Positions 11,375 to 21,754 of a stretch of 25,000 nt of DNA are shown here, in pieces; within the stretch, counting starts at the first letter, position 1, and each line of letters begins with the position of its first letter. The DNA is taken from positions 65,001-90,000 of the forward strand of contig MCFG01000021.1 in assembly GCA_002104895.1 (NCBI GenBank), given 5' to 3'. The translations under genes and the position numbers were made by a program. Source of the DNA: Anaeromyces robustus. Taxonomy: Eukaryota; Neocallimastigomycota; Neocallimastigomycetes; Neocallimastigales; Neocallimastigaceae. The notes below the pieces were generated by a model. It did no database searches, was not told the origin of the DNA, and was given only the letters and a program-made list of their open reading frames with translations.

Positions 11375-12702
11375 TTACTTAAAGAAATTCTTACATTTAT
11401 TATTTAAATTATTTTCATCTAGAGTTTTGTCATTAAAAAATTACACATTTTATATAAAATTTTAAATAATAAATCATTCATCATAATATTTTTAACATCA
11501 TTTATTACATTTAAAAATAATAAATTCCATTTACTTAATTTTTTTTCCTCTGTGAATAATAAAAATCATATCTTATATAGTTATCATTGTTTATTATATT
11601 ACAGTAATGTATATTTAAAAGTCTTCTAAAGTTTCATACAAGAAATTAGTAAAACCGAATCTTTGATAAATTACTTTATAACATATATTTGATAATTTAT
11701 TGTCTGTTATTGAAGGTTTATAATCAAATAAATAAATAAACATTGATATTGATATATATATATATATATATAATTCTAACCTGAAATCTACTTTTTTTTT
11801 TTTTTTCATTTTTTTACTTGTATTTTTAGAACAAAGTCATAATAAAATCCTTTTATTCCATTCAAATTATCTAATTAAATTCTTTTATTTCCTTCAAATT
11901 ATCTAATAAAATTTTAATTAATTTGAAATTATTGTAAATAATGATCACTTGATATTATTTGTGAATAATTTTTACAAAAAAATTCTATTACATTTTATAT
12001 TAATAAAAATATAATATTTTCCATACATGTTCATCATTAATAGTAATATTATGTTATATCAAATAAACATTATTTATTTTCTTCTAATTCTTCATTTTCA
12101 ACTTTCTATCCTTACTGAAATAACATTGATATCTTCAATTTATTATTTAATTTAATTTTTCAATATTACTATAAACTCAATTAAATTTTATTGAAATAAT
12201 TTTAAATATCAAAAGGGAATGACTCATTTAAAATAGAACCTGAAGAACTAGTTCATATTACTTTTATATTATCATAAATTTTTTTTCTTTTTACATATAT
12301 TTGATTTAATATTATCACATTTTAAAATATTATTTTCAATATTTGTAGATTTAATATTTTCATATATATCCAATAGTAGTGCAATTAATGTTAGCATTAT
12401 TATCATTCATAAAAAATAAGAATTCTTGATTAATTAAATCAATAAGTTCATCTTCAAATGTTTTTTAATATTTATTATTTATTATTAATTTATTTGGTTT
12501 ACCACAAATGAAAAAAAAAAAAAAACAATCCAAACAAGATTGATATAATTCATAACAATCATATAAGTATTTGCTTTTTTTTTTTTAGTAACACCAATAT
12601 TCCTTTTGGAAGAGATGAAATTGTTACTCCGCGAGATGGATAATTACCAATGCTAGAAAACATATATCTTTTTTCTTCATTTTCATTAATAATAATATAC
12701 AT
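11375..12702 (-). pseudogene. Broken, unrecognised gene
   Basis: On the minus strand a string of protein-like segments lies in consistent order but is split by stops and frame changes. It starts at an ATG at 12702 (INENEEKRYMFSSIGNYPSR), shifts frame at an A run, continues through SKYLYDCYELYQSCLDCF, a stop, then KTFEDELIDLINQEFLFFMN. More follows near 11615-11710 (VIYQRFGFTNFLYETLEDF) and near 11420-11530 (KKLSKWNLLFLNVINDVKNI), ending near 11375. Some gaps could be introns, but at least one in-frame TAA and several frameshifts sit inside coherent segments. A tandem duplication of about 32 bases lies at 11848-11913. I do not recognise the family. Confidence 0.5.
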
Positions 12703-12720
12703 TATTTTTAATAGTATTAT

Positions 12721-13175
12721 GTTATATATTATGTTAATATTTATATATAAATCATGAATATTTTAACATATCATAATTATATACTTTATATAAATTAAAA
12801 TAAAAATAATTTTTATGATAAAATTTAAAAATTTTCAATTTATATTTATATATAATTTTACTATTATAATAAACCTAAAAAATATATTAATTAGCTTATT
12901 TAATTAATTTATAATTTTATAATACATCTTGTAATTAATATAAAATTATAAAAAATCAAATGTAGATTAAACTGATGTAAAACTTTTATATTTTAATTTT
13001 TATTTAAAGACATATACAAAATATACAAAAAAAAAAAAAAAAGAAAAAAGAAAGATTAAATTAAATTAAATAAAATAAAATAAAAAAAAAATAAAATAAA
13101 AAAAAATAAGTTATAAATTATTAATTACAGAGTTTCAATTTTTAAAATTTCATTTTAATATTTAATCATAAAAAA
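12721..13175. other. Upstream region of the helicase gene
   Basis: A/T-rich with A runs and short AAAT and AAATT repeats just before the start codon. No gene or clear promoter element can be distinguished. Confidence 0.55.
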
Positions 13176-15344
13176 ATGTTAAGTTCCAAAAATAAAAATA
13201 TAAAATATAACAATAATGCTTTTGATGTATTAAATAGTGATATTGAAAGTGAAGTAAGTACAGATTTAAATACTGAATTTTCATATTTTGAAGAAAATGG
13301 AAATTATACTGGTATAGAAAGTGATTTTGAAAATGTAAATATAAATGTAAATGGAAATGGAAATGTAAATGTAAATGGAGATGGAAATGGAAGTGTTTAT
13401 GAAGAATCAAAAACATTTGTTAAAGAAGAAGAAAAAAGAGTAAATTATGAATTAGATTGTCATCCAATTTTATATTTTTTATTAATTTTATTTTATTCTA
13501 TTGAAGACTATAAAACTCAAGATGTATATAAATATTTAAAACGATTTTTAAAAGAACATAATTTAATTCAAGATCAGCTAGAAAGTAATGTAGAATTACT
13601 TGATATGAATGAATTAATTTATTATTGTTTTGATATTTTACCTGAAAGACTTATTGATAGTGCTAAAATTTATACTATTAAGAATTGTTTTTTTAATGGG
13701 AAAGACAATAAAAAAGAATTGAATAAAATGGTTATTGTAAATTCGTTTGTTATATATAGTTTAGGTTGTTTAGCTTATCAGGATAAATGGTATAAATTTG
13801 AATATCATAAACATGGTTGGAAAATAACTAATAAAATGGAAATTGTTCAGGATATTAATATTTTTTTTGCTTCAGATTTAGAAGGTTTATGTAGAAGAGT
13901 TAAATTATCTTTAGATGGATTTACCTCCTATGTTACCACTTATTTATGTTCCAATTTTATTACAGAAAAAGATATTCAACAGTTAAATGTTTTATTATAT
14001 TTAAATAATTTTAAAGATAAAATGGATAAAAAACCATTACTTCGATTTAATGATGGTATTTATGATTTTCAATTAAAAGGTTTTCGACCAGGAAAACCAA
14101 GTGATTTTTGTGTTAAAGGAACAGGTTATGAATATCGATCCAAAGAGAATAATGAAGAAAATCAAGAAATAATAATGAAATTTTTAAAAGACCTTTTTAT
14201 AGAGGATGATGTTATATTTTATGTATTAAAATTATTAGCATCAACATTAACTCTTGGTAATAAATTAAGATCTATTGTTTTTTTCATAGGTAATGGTAGT
14301 AATGGTAAAACAACTTTAAGTAATTTAATGAAATATACTTTAGGAGAATATGCCGTTGCTCCAAATGTTTCATTATTTCTTGGTCAATCTGTAGCTTTAG
14401 ATAAACCTAATCCACATATGTTTGAGTTAAATAATGCACGTATAGCATTATGTGAAGAACCAGATGCTAAAACAGTATCTATTACTGGTGATACTAAAGC
14501 TATTACTGGTAATGTTGGATTTTTAAAAGCTAGAACTATTTATAAAGATCTTGAAACTATATATGTAGATTTATTACCTATTATTAATAGTAATGATAAA
14601 CTTAGAATTAGTAATATTGATACAGCTCTTATGGATAGAATTATTGTTATACCCTTTTTACAACGATTTATGAATTCATCCAATGTTCAAAAGGAAAATA
14701 TATGGAATAAGAGTAAAGCAAAAGAAAATAATAATGATGATAATAATAATAATAATAATAATAATGGTGATAATAATAATGATAATAATAATAATGATAA
14801 TAATAATGATGATAATAAGAATAATGATAATAATAATGATAATAATGGTAATAATAATAGTAATAATAGTAATAATAGTAATAATAATAATAACAATAAT
14901 AGTAATAATAATAATAATGACAAAAACAATAATAATATAAAATTTGCCAATAAGATATGGCAAGGTCGTAATATGCAGCGTTTTGCACCAACTTTTATTC
15001 ATATTCTTTTAAAATACTATCAATACAATTATAATGAATTAATTCAACCTGAAATTATTAAAAAATCTACTAATGACTTTATTCTACGATGTGACCATGT
15101 TGGACGTTTTATTAAACAAAAATTAGTAGATGAAAATAATGAAGACATATTAAAATTAGAAGATGTTTATCAATTATATAAAAAATGGTATAAACTTTTT
15201 GTAAGTACAGGTCTTTTAAAATATACTATCTCTGAATTTAAATTAGATTTAATTAGATATAAAATTCGTCTAATTAAAGGACATCCAAAAAATAATACAG
15301 AACCTAAAGATATAGATTATCTACTTGGTTATAAATTACTATAA
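13176..15344 (+). CDS. D5-type superfamily 3 helicase, similar to large-DNA-virus primase-helicases
   Basis: A single uninterrupted 722-codon frame. Residues 1-90 are acidic and Asn/Gly-rich low complexity. The D5 N-terminal region (about 95-330) carries WYKFEYHKHGWKI (205-217) and FNDGIYDFQLKGFRPGKPSD (291-310), typical of nucleocytoplasmic large DNA virus primase-helicases. The SF3 ATPase core follows: Walker A GNGSNGKT (372-379), Walker B RIALCEEPD (422-430), motif C LPIINSND (467-474) and an arginine at 488 in MDRIIVIPF. An Asn/Asp-rich insert (about 517-587) precedes a C-terminal helical region (590-722) like the winged-helix end of the family. The archaeo-eukaryotic primase domain found in full viral proteins is absent. 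SF3 helicases unwind DNA at replication origins. All ATPase motifs look intact, so it may be functional or recently captured. A DNA mobile element or plasmid source is the alternative. Flanking sequence shows no terminal repeats or capsid gene. Confidence 0.85.
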   Translation: MLSSKNKNIKYNNNAFDVLNSDIESEVSTDLNTEFSYFEENGNYTGIESDFENVNINVNGNGNVNVNGDGNGSVYEESKTFVKEEEKRVNYELDCHPILYFLLILFYSIEDYKTQDVYKYLKRFLKEHNLIQDQLESNVELLDMNELIYYCFDILPERLIDSAKIYTIKNCFFNGKDNKKELNKMVIVNSFVIYSLGCLAYQDKWYKFEYHKHGWKITNKMEIVQDINIFFASDLEGLCRRVKLSLDGFTSYVTTYLCSNFITEKDIQQLNVLLYLNNFKDKMDKKPLLRFNDGIYDFQLKGFRPGKPSDFCVKGTGYEYRSKENNEENQEIIMKFLKDLFIEDDVIFYVLKLLASTLTLGNKLRSIVFFIGNGSNGKTTLSNLMKYTLGEYAVAPNVSLFLGQSVALDKPNPHMFELNNARIALCEEPDAKTVSITGDTKAITGNVGFLKARTIYKDLETIYVDLLPIINSNDKLRISNIDTALMDRIIVIPFLQRFMNSSNVQKENIWNKSKAKENNNDDNNNNNNNNGDNNNDNNNNDNNNDDNKNNDNNNDNNGNNNSNNSNNSNNNNNNNSNNNNNDKNNNNIKFANKIWQGRNMQRFAPTFIHILLKYYQYNYNELIQPEIIKKSTNDFILRCDHVGRFIKQKLVDENNEDILKLEDVYQLYKKWYKLFVSTGLLKYTISEFKLDLIRYKIRLIKGHPKNNTEPKDIDYLLGYKLL
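13338..13393. repeat. Degenerate hexanucleotide repeat in the helicase N-terminus
   Basis: Variants of AAATGTAAATGG encode alternating Asn with Val, Ile, Gly or Asp (residues about 54-73). It looks like slippage-derived low-complexity coding sequence. Confidence 0.75.
14725..14936. repeat. AAT trinucleotide repeat insert within the helicase
   Basis: About 210 bases of AAT with GAT, AGT and GGT variants stay in frame and code for an Asn/Asp/Ser run between the ATPase core and the C-terminal region. All hydrophobic or tyrosine-rich frames overlapping it are shadows. Confidence 0.95.
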
Positions 15345-15796
15345 AAAAAAGAAAAGGAAAATAGTATGAAAAAAAAATTATTAAATATCTATATAGTAAT
15401 AGATTAAAATAAAAATAGTTTATATTAAACTAGATAATAATAACTAATAAAAAGCGGAAACAATAACAAAGAAAAAAAGTGATACAACTTTTTAAATAAA
15501 TATATATATATAAGTCAATATATAAATTAATAAATAATTATATAAATAAACGAATAAATAAATAATTAAATTAATGTAATATAAAAAAATATGGATAATT
15601 AATATATAAAAAAACTAAATAAAAAATTATAAATTAAAATTTAATATATTATGTTAATATTTATTAAAATTCTTGTTTTTTAAAAAAAGAAACATATTAA
15701 TTATTATTTATTATCAATTTAATTATTGATATTGATTATTTAATAATAATAAAAAAAAAAAAAAATACAAAATAATTATTAATAAAAATAAAAATA

Positions 15797-15828
<32 letters not shown>

Positions 15829-16611
15829 AACAACTTAACAACAACAACAACAACAAAAAAAAAAAAAAAAAAAAAAAAAAAACTAAAGATATAATATAAT
15901 ATTTTTAATAATTAGTATGTCCAAACGTTATATAATTTATAAAAATGTTAATTTCAATTAAAATTTTAATGTCCTTTTTTTTTTTTTATTTGCGTTGTTT
16001 ATTCTTTTTCTTTTCTTTCTTTCTTTCTTTCTTTTTTTTTTTATTTATAATTTTATTGTTTTTCATTTTGCATTAATTTCATTAGTATTATATATATTTA
16101 AAAATATAAAAAATATAAATACATTATATAAAAATAATGGTAATACCTTATATCAAGATGATAATAATTTAAAAATATAAATAGAATAGATGTAGAAATA
16201 TTATTATTAAATAAATAATTTTCAAATAACTTTATTTAAAAAAAATATAAAATTTAAAAGGAAAAAAATATCAAATTATTTTAATTTTTTTTATTTTATA
16301 AAAAAAAAAGTATTATAAATTAAATATCAAAAATAACAAAATATTTATTTGTTTTATAATTAATATTATATAACAAATAACGTTTCATTTCATTTATAGA
16401 TATATAATTAAATGTCGTATTTATATGTTAATATCATTTTGAAATTCCAATTTTGAATTTATTCTGAATTTTGTTTATTGCTTTTTTTTTAATATGATTT
16501 TTATTATTATTCAATATGTTCATATTCATTCATATTTAATATTTTAAATATAAACTATTAATATATTTTTTATATAATTATTATTTTTTTCAAAAAAATT
16601 CATTGATAAAT
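15345..16611. other. Intergenic region with simple repeats
   Basis: Contains AAAAT/AAAAC and CAA repeats with a 28-base A run (about 15781-15882), and a TTTC microsatellite (about 16013-16032). A 61-codon plus-strand frame at 15995-16180 begins in that pyrimidine tract. Its last 20 or so residues look protein-like, but it is not accepted as a gene. No RNA gene is seen. Confidence 0.55.
15781..15882. repeat. A-rich microsatellite cluster
   Basis: Successive AAAAT, AAAC, CAA and homopolymer A tracts, ending in a run of 28 A. Confidence 0.85.
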
Positions 16612-16807
16612 ATGATATTTAATATTAACATAGATATATGTTTTTTCATCATAAAAACATCTACACGTGATATCCCAAAAAATAGTAAAAATCTGTGTAA
16701 CTCAATTTGGTAAAAAAGATTATTTAAAAAATCCTTCAATCATATTTAATAATCAGATTAAAATATCCAATAATAAAATTTTCGACCGATTAGCCTATCA
16801 AAAATAA
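16612..16807 (+). pseudogene. Frameshifted coding relic
   Basis: Starts at an ATG (16612) and reads FFIIKTSTRDIPKNSKNLC before a stop. A second frame takes over at 16697 and reads VTQFGKKDYLKNPSIIFNNQ and onward to a TAA at 16805-16807. The two halves are adjacent, with higher G+C than the flanks, which suggests one gene fragment split by an indel. The family is not recognised. Confidence 0.4.
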
Positions 16808-17324
16808 TAATTATATTTAAACTTGTTTTAAGTTTTTAATGGATTATAAGCTTTGATTTTTTATAATATATGAAAACAATATATTTAATATATATCTACA
16901 ATTAATTATAATATTATAATTGAAAAAACCTTTATATTATAATATAATATATTATAATACGAAATTGAAATAATAAAAAAAAAAAAAAAAAAAAAAATAG
17001 GGAATATTAAAATATAATATATAGTAGTTCATATATTAAAATATATTATACTATATAAATATATTGAATTTTGTTTTTTCTTTATTTAATATAAAAGCAA
17101 TACTAATTTTAATTATATTAAAGTTTATTGCTTACTTTAACCTAATAAAAAAAAACTACTTATAGCTGTAATTTAGGGTATTTTTTTATAGTGTAATAAT
17201 TATTGATATTTCCATTGAATTGTAATATTAAAAAAAGTATTATTTAAAATTTACATTGGCATTTTTCTTCTGTAATATATGAAAAATGAATATAAATGTT
17301 TATTGCTAATATAATAACAAAATA

Positions 17325-17363
17325 ATCAAGTATTTAACAACAAAGATATGTTAAATACTTGAT
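17325..17363. repeat. 15-bp inverted repeat followed by a T run
   Basis: Arms 17325-17339 and 17349-17363 are exact complements around nine bases; with one mismatch the stem extends further. A run of more than 15 T begins about eight bases later. The layout resembles a terminated small-RNA hairpin, but chance in A/T-rich DNA is possible. Confidence 0.6.
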
Positions 17364-18259
17364 GATTGTTTTTTTTTTTTTTTTTTAATTTATTATTTCT
17401 TTAATTTGTTATTATTATTATTATTTAATATTATTATTATTATTTGTTATTTGTTATTTGTTGTTTAAATTTTTTTTTATATTAAAAAAAATTTAAAGTT
17501 TATCCATAATTATAATATAATAAATTATTGATTGATTTTTGTTACTACAATACATTATTTATATATGGAAGAATATATCAAAAAATTAAATCTATAGATT
17601 TTAATATATTAGTTTATATATTATATTTTGATTTCAATTTTTTATATGTTTTATTTTATTACTTTTTTTTTTTTTTTTTTTTTTTTTAACTTTATCTTAT
17701 AATAAATAAAAAATTAATAATTTATAAAAATAATAATAATTAATAATAATAATAATAATAATTATAATAATAAATAATAATTAATATATAATTTTTTAAA
17801 AAAAAAAAACATAATTAAATTTTATTAAATGAATATTTAATTAATATATAAAGAAATAAAATTCTTTTCTTTTTTTTTTCTTTCTTTCTTTTTTTTTTTT
17901 TAATAAAAAAAAAAGAAAAAAGGAAGAAAAAAAAAATAAAGAAAGATTTTTAATAAAAGTAATCATTTCTTATTTTTTTTTAATATATCAATCTTTTACT
18001 TCATAATTATTTATTTATTTATTTTTAGTTTAATTTAAAATCCTCAAAAAGGTAAATAAGTTTACGTGATTTAATATATTATAATTACTATATCAAAAAA
18101 GCATATGTTACAACTATATAAACTTTTATATAAAATAAAATATTAATATATTCTATATTACAATATTATAGGGTCAAATAAAATAAAAAATACAAACAAA
18201 TATAATAATAATTAAAAACTCAATAATATAATTTTTTATTTAATAGATTTAAAAACAAT

Positions 18260-18261
<2 letters not shown>

Positions 18262-18294
<33 letters not shown>
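18262..18294. repeat. AAT repeat abutting the CPSase start codon
   Basis: About ten AAT units end directly before the AAAATG of the start codon, so they probably lie in the 5' untranslated region. Confidence 0.85.
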
Positions 18295-18295
<1 letters not shown>

Positions 18296-18296
<1 letters not shown>

Positions 18297-19756
18297 TGAT
18301 TTCCTCAATAAATTTAACAAGTGCTATTGCTAAAAACGTTACTAAAACTGTTGGTATTAAACCAATAATTAACTCAGTTACTAGATTAGCAAATGTTAAC
18401 AATCAATATAATAATATAAATAGATCATTTGCTTCAGTTTCTATTAATCCAATTGGTATTAATAACAAAAATAACAAGGTTCAAGCAAACGTTTTTAAAA
18501 GTCAAAATAAAGCTCCTTCCCAATTTAATAAAGAACCACCAAGAATTCCAGCTACTTTTACTTTAAAAACTGGTCAAACTTTCAAAGGTACATCATTTGG
18601 TGCTCCAATAACTGAAAGTGTTTCTGGTGAAGTTGTTTTCACTACTTCTTTAGTTGGTTATCCAGAATCTATGACTGACCCATCTTATAAGGGACAAATT
18701 TTAGTATTCACTCAACCACTTATTGGTAACTATGGTATTCCAGCTCAAGAAAAGGATGAATTCGGTTTATTTAAACATTTCGAAAGTAATGATATTCACG
18801 TTAAGGCTATTATTGTCTGTGATTATGCTAAGAAATATTCTCATTGGAGAGCTGTTGAAAGTTTAGGTGAATGGTGTGCTAGACATAATATTCCAGCTAT
18901 TGAAGGTGTTGATACCAGAGCTGTTGTTACCATTTTAAGAGAACAAGGTTCTACCCTTGGTGAAATTTTAATTGGTGATGCTAAGCCAGCTAAAGAATTA
19001 GAAGATCCAAATAAAAGAAATTTAGTTGCTGAAGTTTCAGTTAAACAAAAGCAAATTTATAATAAAGGTGGTGAATTCAAAGTAGCTCTTATTGATTGTG
19101 GTGCTAAACAAAATATTATTAGATGTTTATGTAAGAGAGGAGCTGAAGTTCATCTTGTACCATGGGATCATGATTTCTCAAAAGATAATACTAAATATAA
19201 TGGTTACTTTATTTCAAATGGTCCAGGTAATCCAGATTATTGTGATAAAACTATTGAAAATTTAAGATATTTACTTATTCGTGAATCTGCTAAAGCTGTT
19301 CCAACTCCAATCTTTGGTATTTGTATGGGTAATTTATTACTTGCTTCAGCTGCTGGTTTTGAAACCTATAAATTACCATATGGTAACAGAGGTCATAATC
19401 AACCAGCTATTAATTTAAAAACTAATCAATGTGTTATTACATCACAAAATCATGGTTTTGCTATTCGTGATTCAAATGATAAAATGGTACCAGGATGGGA
19501 AAAATACTTTGTTAATGCTAATGATGGTTCTAATGAAGGTATTAGACATAAAACTCTTCCATTTGCTTCTGTACAATATCATCCAGAAGCTAAAGCTGGT
19601 CCACATGATACTGAATATTTATTTGATGAATATATTGAAACTGTTAGAGAATACACTGCTCTTAAACAACAACATGAAGCTACTCAAGCAGATAAAAAGA
19701 TTTCAGTTCAAAATCCAGTTAAAACTAATATTAAGATATCCGTTACTTCATCATAA
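18296..19756 (+). CDS. CPA1: Carbamoyl-phosphate synthase small (glutaminase) subunit, organelle-targeted
   Basis: 486 aa in one exon. The small subunit hydrolyses glutamine and passes ammonia to the large subunit, which makes carbamoyl phosphate for citrulline and arginine. The N-terminal CPSase small-chain domain (about 84-235) includes SGEVVFTTSLVGYPESMTDP (110-129) and the QPLIGNYG segment (140-147). The class I glutamine amidotransferase domain (about 262-450) has nucleophile Cys343 in FGICMGNLLLA and the His429/Glu431 pair in QYHPEA, plus NGPGNPD and SQNHGFA. Two usually conserved residues after the nucleophile differ: the common GHQ reads GNL (345-347). Residues 1-79 contain no acidic residue, several Lys/Arg, and an RSFAS motif (43-47), as in mitochondrial or hydrogenosomal presequences. 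Arginine-pathway enzymes have been reported in hydrogenosomes of Neocallimastix frontalis. Codon use is richer in GGT, GCT and GTT than its neighbours, suggesting strong expression. The large subunit is not in the window. Confidence 0.95.
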
Positions 19757-21017
19757 GAAGGAATAATAATACTAAAAAAAAAAAAAAATTCGTCAAATAT
19801 CAAAATCAAAATTAAAAATATCAAAAATGAAAAAAATCTTTTGAAATTTTTACAAAAATTTAATTTTTTTTTTAATTTATTAATTTATAAATATTAATTT
19901 TCAAAAAAAAAAAAAAAAAAAGGAGCGATGCTGTTTATTAATAAATCAACAGATTTTAATTTTTTTTTTTAAAAAAAAAAAAAGATAAGCAGTATTTATT
20001 TAATTATCTTTAAACTTCTTTTAATTAATCAGTTTATAAACATAAACATATACATATTTATTAATTATTTTATTTAAAAAAATCCAAAAAAAAAAAAGAA
20101 AATCTTAATAATTAACAAAAAAAAAAAAATTATATATACCAATTATTTAGAAACTTTTTAATTACATAATATATATATATTTAAAAAAAAAATATCAAGA
20201 TTATAGGGGAAAATGAATTATTTTTAAGAAGTAAAAAAAAAAAATATAGTTGAATGTTAAGGGTGTTAATTTTAGTCGGTGAAACTTGGAAATAAAGGAA
20301 AAAAAAATATTATACTTTAAAATAATTTAGATTCTTTAATAAATAAAAATAAAATAATAATAATAATAATAATAACTAATAACTAATAACTAATAAAAAA
20401 ATTTTATATAAAAAAAATAAATTTTTTTATATAATATTTTATATTTTTTTATTTAATACCATTAATAATAATGTAGTAGGAAAATTAATAAGTTTTTTAA
20501 TTAAAAAAAAAAAAAATAGAATATTAATATATATATAAATAATAATATACAAAAAAAAAAAAAACAAAAAAAAAAACAAAAAAAAAAAAAACGTAAACGA
20601 AAACATTAATGTTTTTATAATTACTATTTTACAATATAATAATATTATTGTAATAATAATAAAAATAGTAATATTTTTTTTTATTAAAAAAAAAGATACC
20701 TTTTAATTAATAGTATAAATATAAATAATTCAGTGTTTTAGTTTTTATATAAAATATAATATGTATGTATTCGTAAAAATTCTTTTTTTTTAAAACAATA
20801 TATTATTCTTTTTTTTTTTTTATCTATTCATTTTTTTTTATTTCTTTACTTGTACTTAACCATGTAATCTATTTTTTTTTTTATTTTTATTTTTATTTTT
20901 TTCCGATCCACAATTCTTTTATCACTCTCATCTACAATATATATATAAATATTTTAGAATTATTTCAACAATTTTTATTTCAAATTCATTATTATAATTC
21001 ATTATTCATTTGCTATA

Positions 21018-21049
21018 ATGGTGAGTATTCTCTATTTCTATTTTAAAGG
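21018..21049 (+). other. Possible orphan first exon with splice donor
   Basis: An ATG at 21018 is followed at once by GTGAGT, and a second donor-like GTATGT follows at 21049. Upstream (about 20900-20940) is an unusually C-containing pyrimidine stretch such as those near fungal transcription starts. No downstream exon is recognisable before the minus-strand ORF at 21755, so this may be the remnant of a truncated gene. Confidence 0.2.
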
Positions 21050-21506
21050 TATGTATAATTTATATATATATATATTTTTATTTTATTTCATTTTATTATA
21101 TCATATTTTATATATTTATTTTTTAAGATATAACTTTTTTAAATTAAAAAAAAAAAAATATATAAATATTAATAATAATAGTGGTAATACATTCTAATAT
21201 ACTAATCATACTAATAATATATGAATAGAATGAATAAAAAAAAAAAAAGTAAATGGTTACTTTTACCATAATAAATGGTTAAAAATACCTAATAATATCA
21301 CAATTGGAGATTTTATTATATATTTTATTTTATTATTTATTATTTAATTATAATACTTTTAATAATAATTAAATATGTATATAAAATTTTTTATTATAAA
21401 GTAAAAAATCAAAAGTATATATATTAATATTATTAAAATAAATTTTAATAAGATAAATAAATAAATAAATAAATAAATAATTATTAAAGAAAAAAATTTA
21501 TGAATA

Positions 21507-21508
21507 TG

Positions 21509-21560
<52 letters not shown>
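21507..21560. repeat. AAT trinucleotide microsatellite
   Basis: About eighteen uninterrupted AAT units followed by AAAAT units; noncoding. Confidence 0.92.
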
Positions 21561-21563
<3 letters not shown>

Positions 21564-21754
21564 TAAAAATAAAAATAAGCATAATTAAATAATATAGAAA
21601 ATTAAAATAATATCTAAGGAAAAAATTAGTATTAATTAAAAGGAAATAATAATAATCTTTTATCTTAATTTGAAGAAAAAAAAATTTTTTTAATTTATTT
21701 ATTAATTAATCAGTATTTGAAAAAAAATTTTTTTTTTAATTATTAGAATTAAAA

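Larger units (their letters stand above)
16808..18295. other. Upstream region of the CPSase small-subunit gene
   Basis: A/T-rich, with a long hairpin at 17325-17363, several long T runs (17371-17386, 17664-17686) and AAT repeats. A 13-codon upstream ORF at 18105-18146 does not resemble the fungal arginine attenuator peptide. No intact gene is seen. Confidence 0.55.
19757..21754. other. Intergenic region downstream of CPSase
   Basis: Mostly A/T simple sequence. A small island of higher G+C at 20240-20300 is not coding in any frame and matches no RNA I know. A possible orphan promoter and first exon lies at about 20900-21050, and an AAT microsatellite at 21507-21560. No intact gene is recognised. 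Confidence 0.55.

Noticed and set aside
13162-13416. His/Leu-rich minus-strand frame
   Set aside because: Antisense shadow of the helicase N-terminal low-complexity coding sequence.
14668-15002. Several Tyr-, Ile- or Leu-rich frames on both strands
   Set aside because: All are other-frame readings of the AAT repeat inside the helicase.
15995-16180. 61-codon plus-strand frame
   Set aside because: The first half is a pyrimidine microsatellite. The last 20 or so residues look plausible, but no signal, family or start supports a gene.
12721-16611. Terminal inverted repeats or a capsid gene around the helicase that would mark a polinton-like element
   Set aside because: None was visible by eye; nearby inverted repeats are short and not paired across the gene.
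18105-18146. Upstream ORF as arginine attenuator peptide of the CPSase gene
   Set aside because: It has 13 codons and none of the conserved residues of the fungal attenuator peptide; most likely chance.
18220-18402. Minus-strand hydrophobic frame over the CPSase start
   Set aside because: Antisense of the presequence and AAT repeat, with no independent support.
19431-19766. Plus-strand Leu-rich frame inside the CPSase gene
   Set aside because: Shifted frame of a gene with intact family motifs in the other frame.
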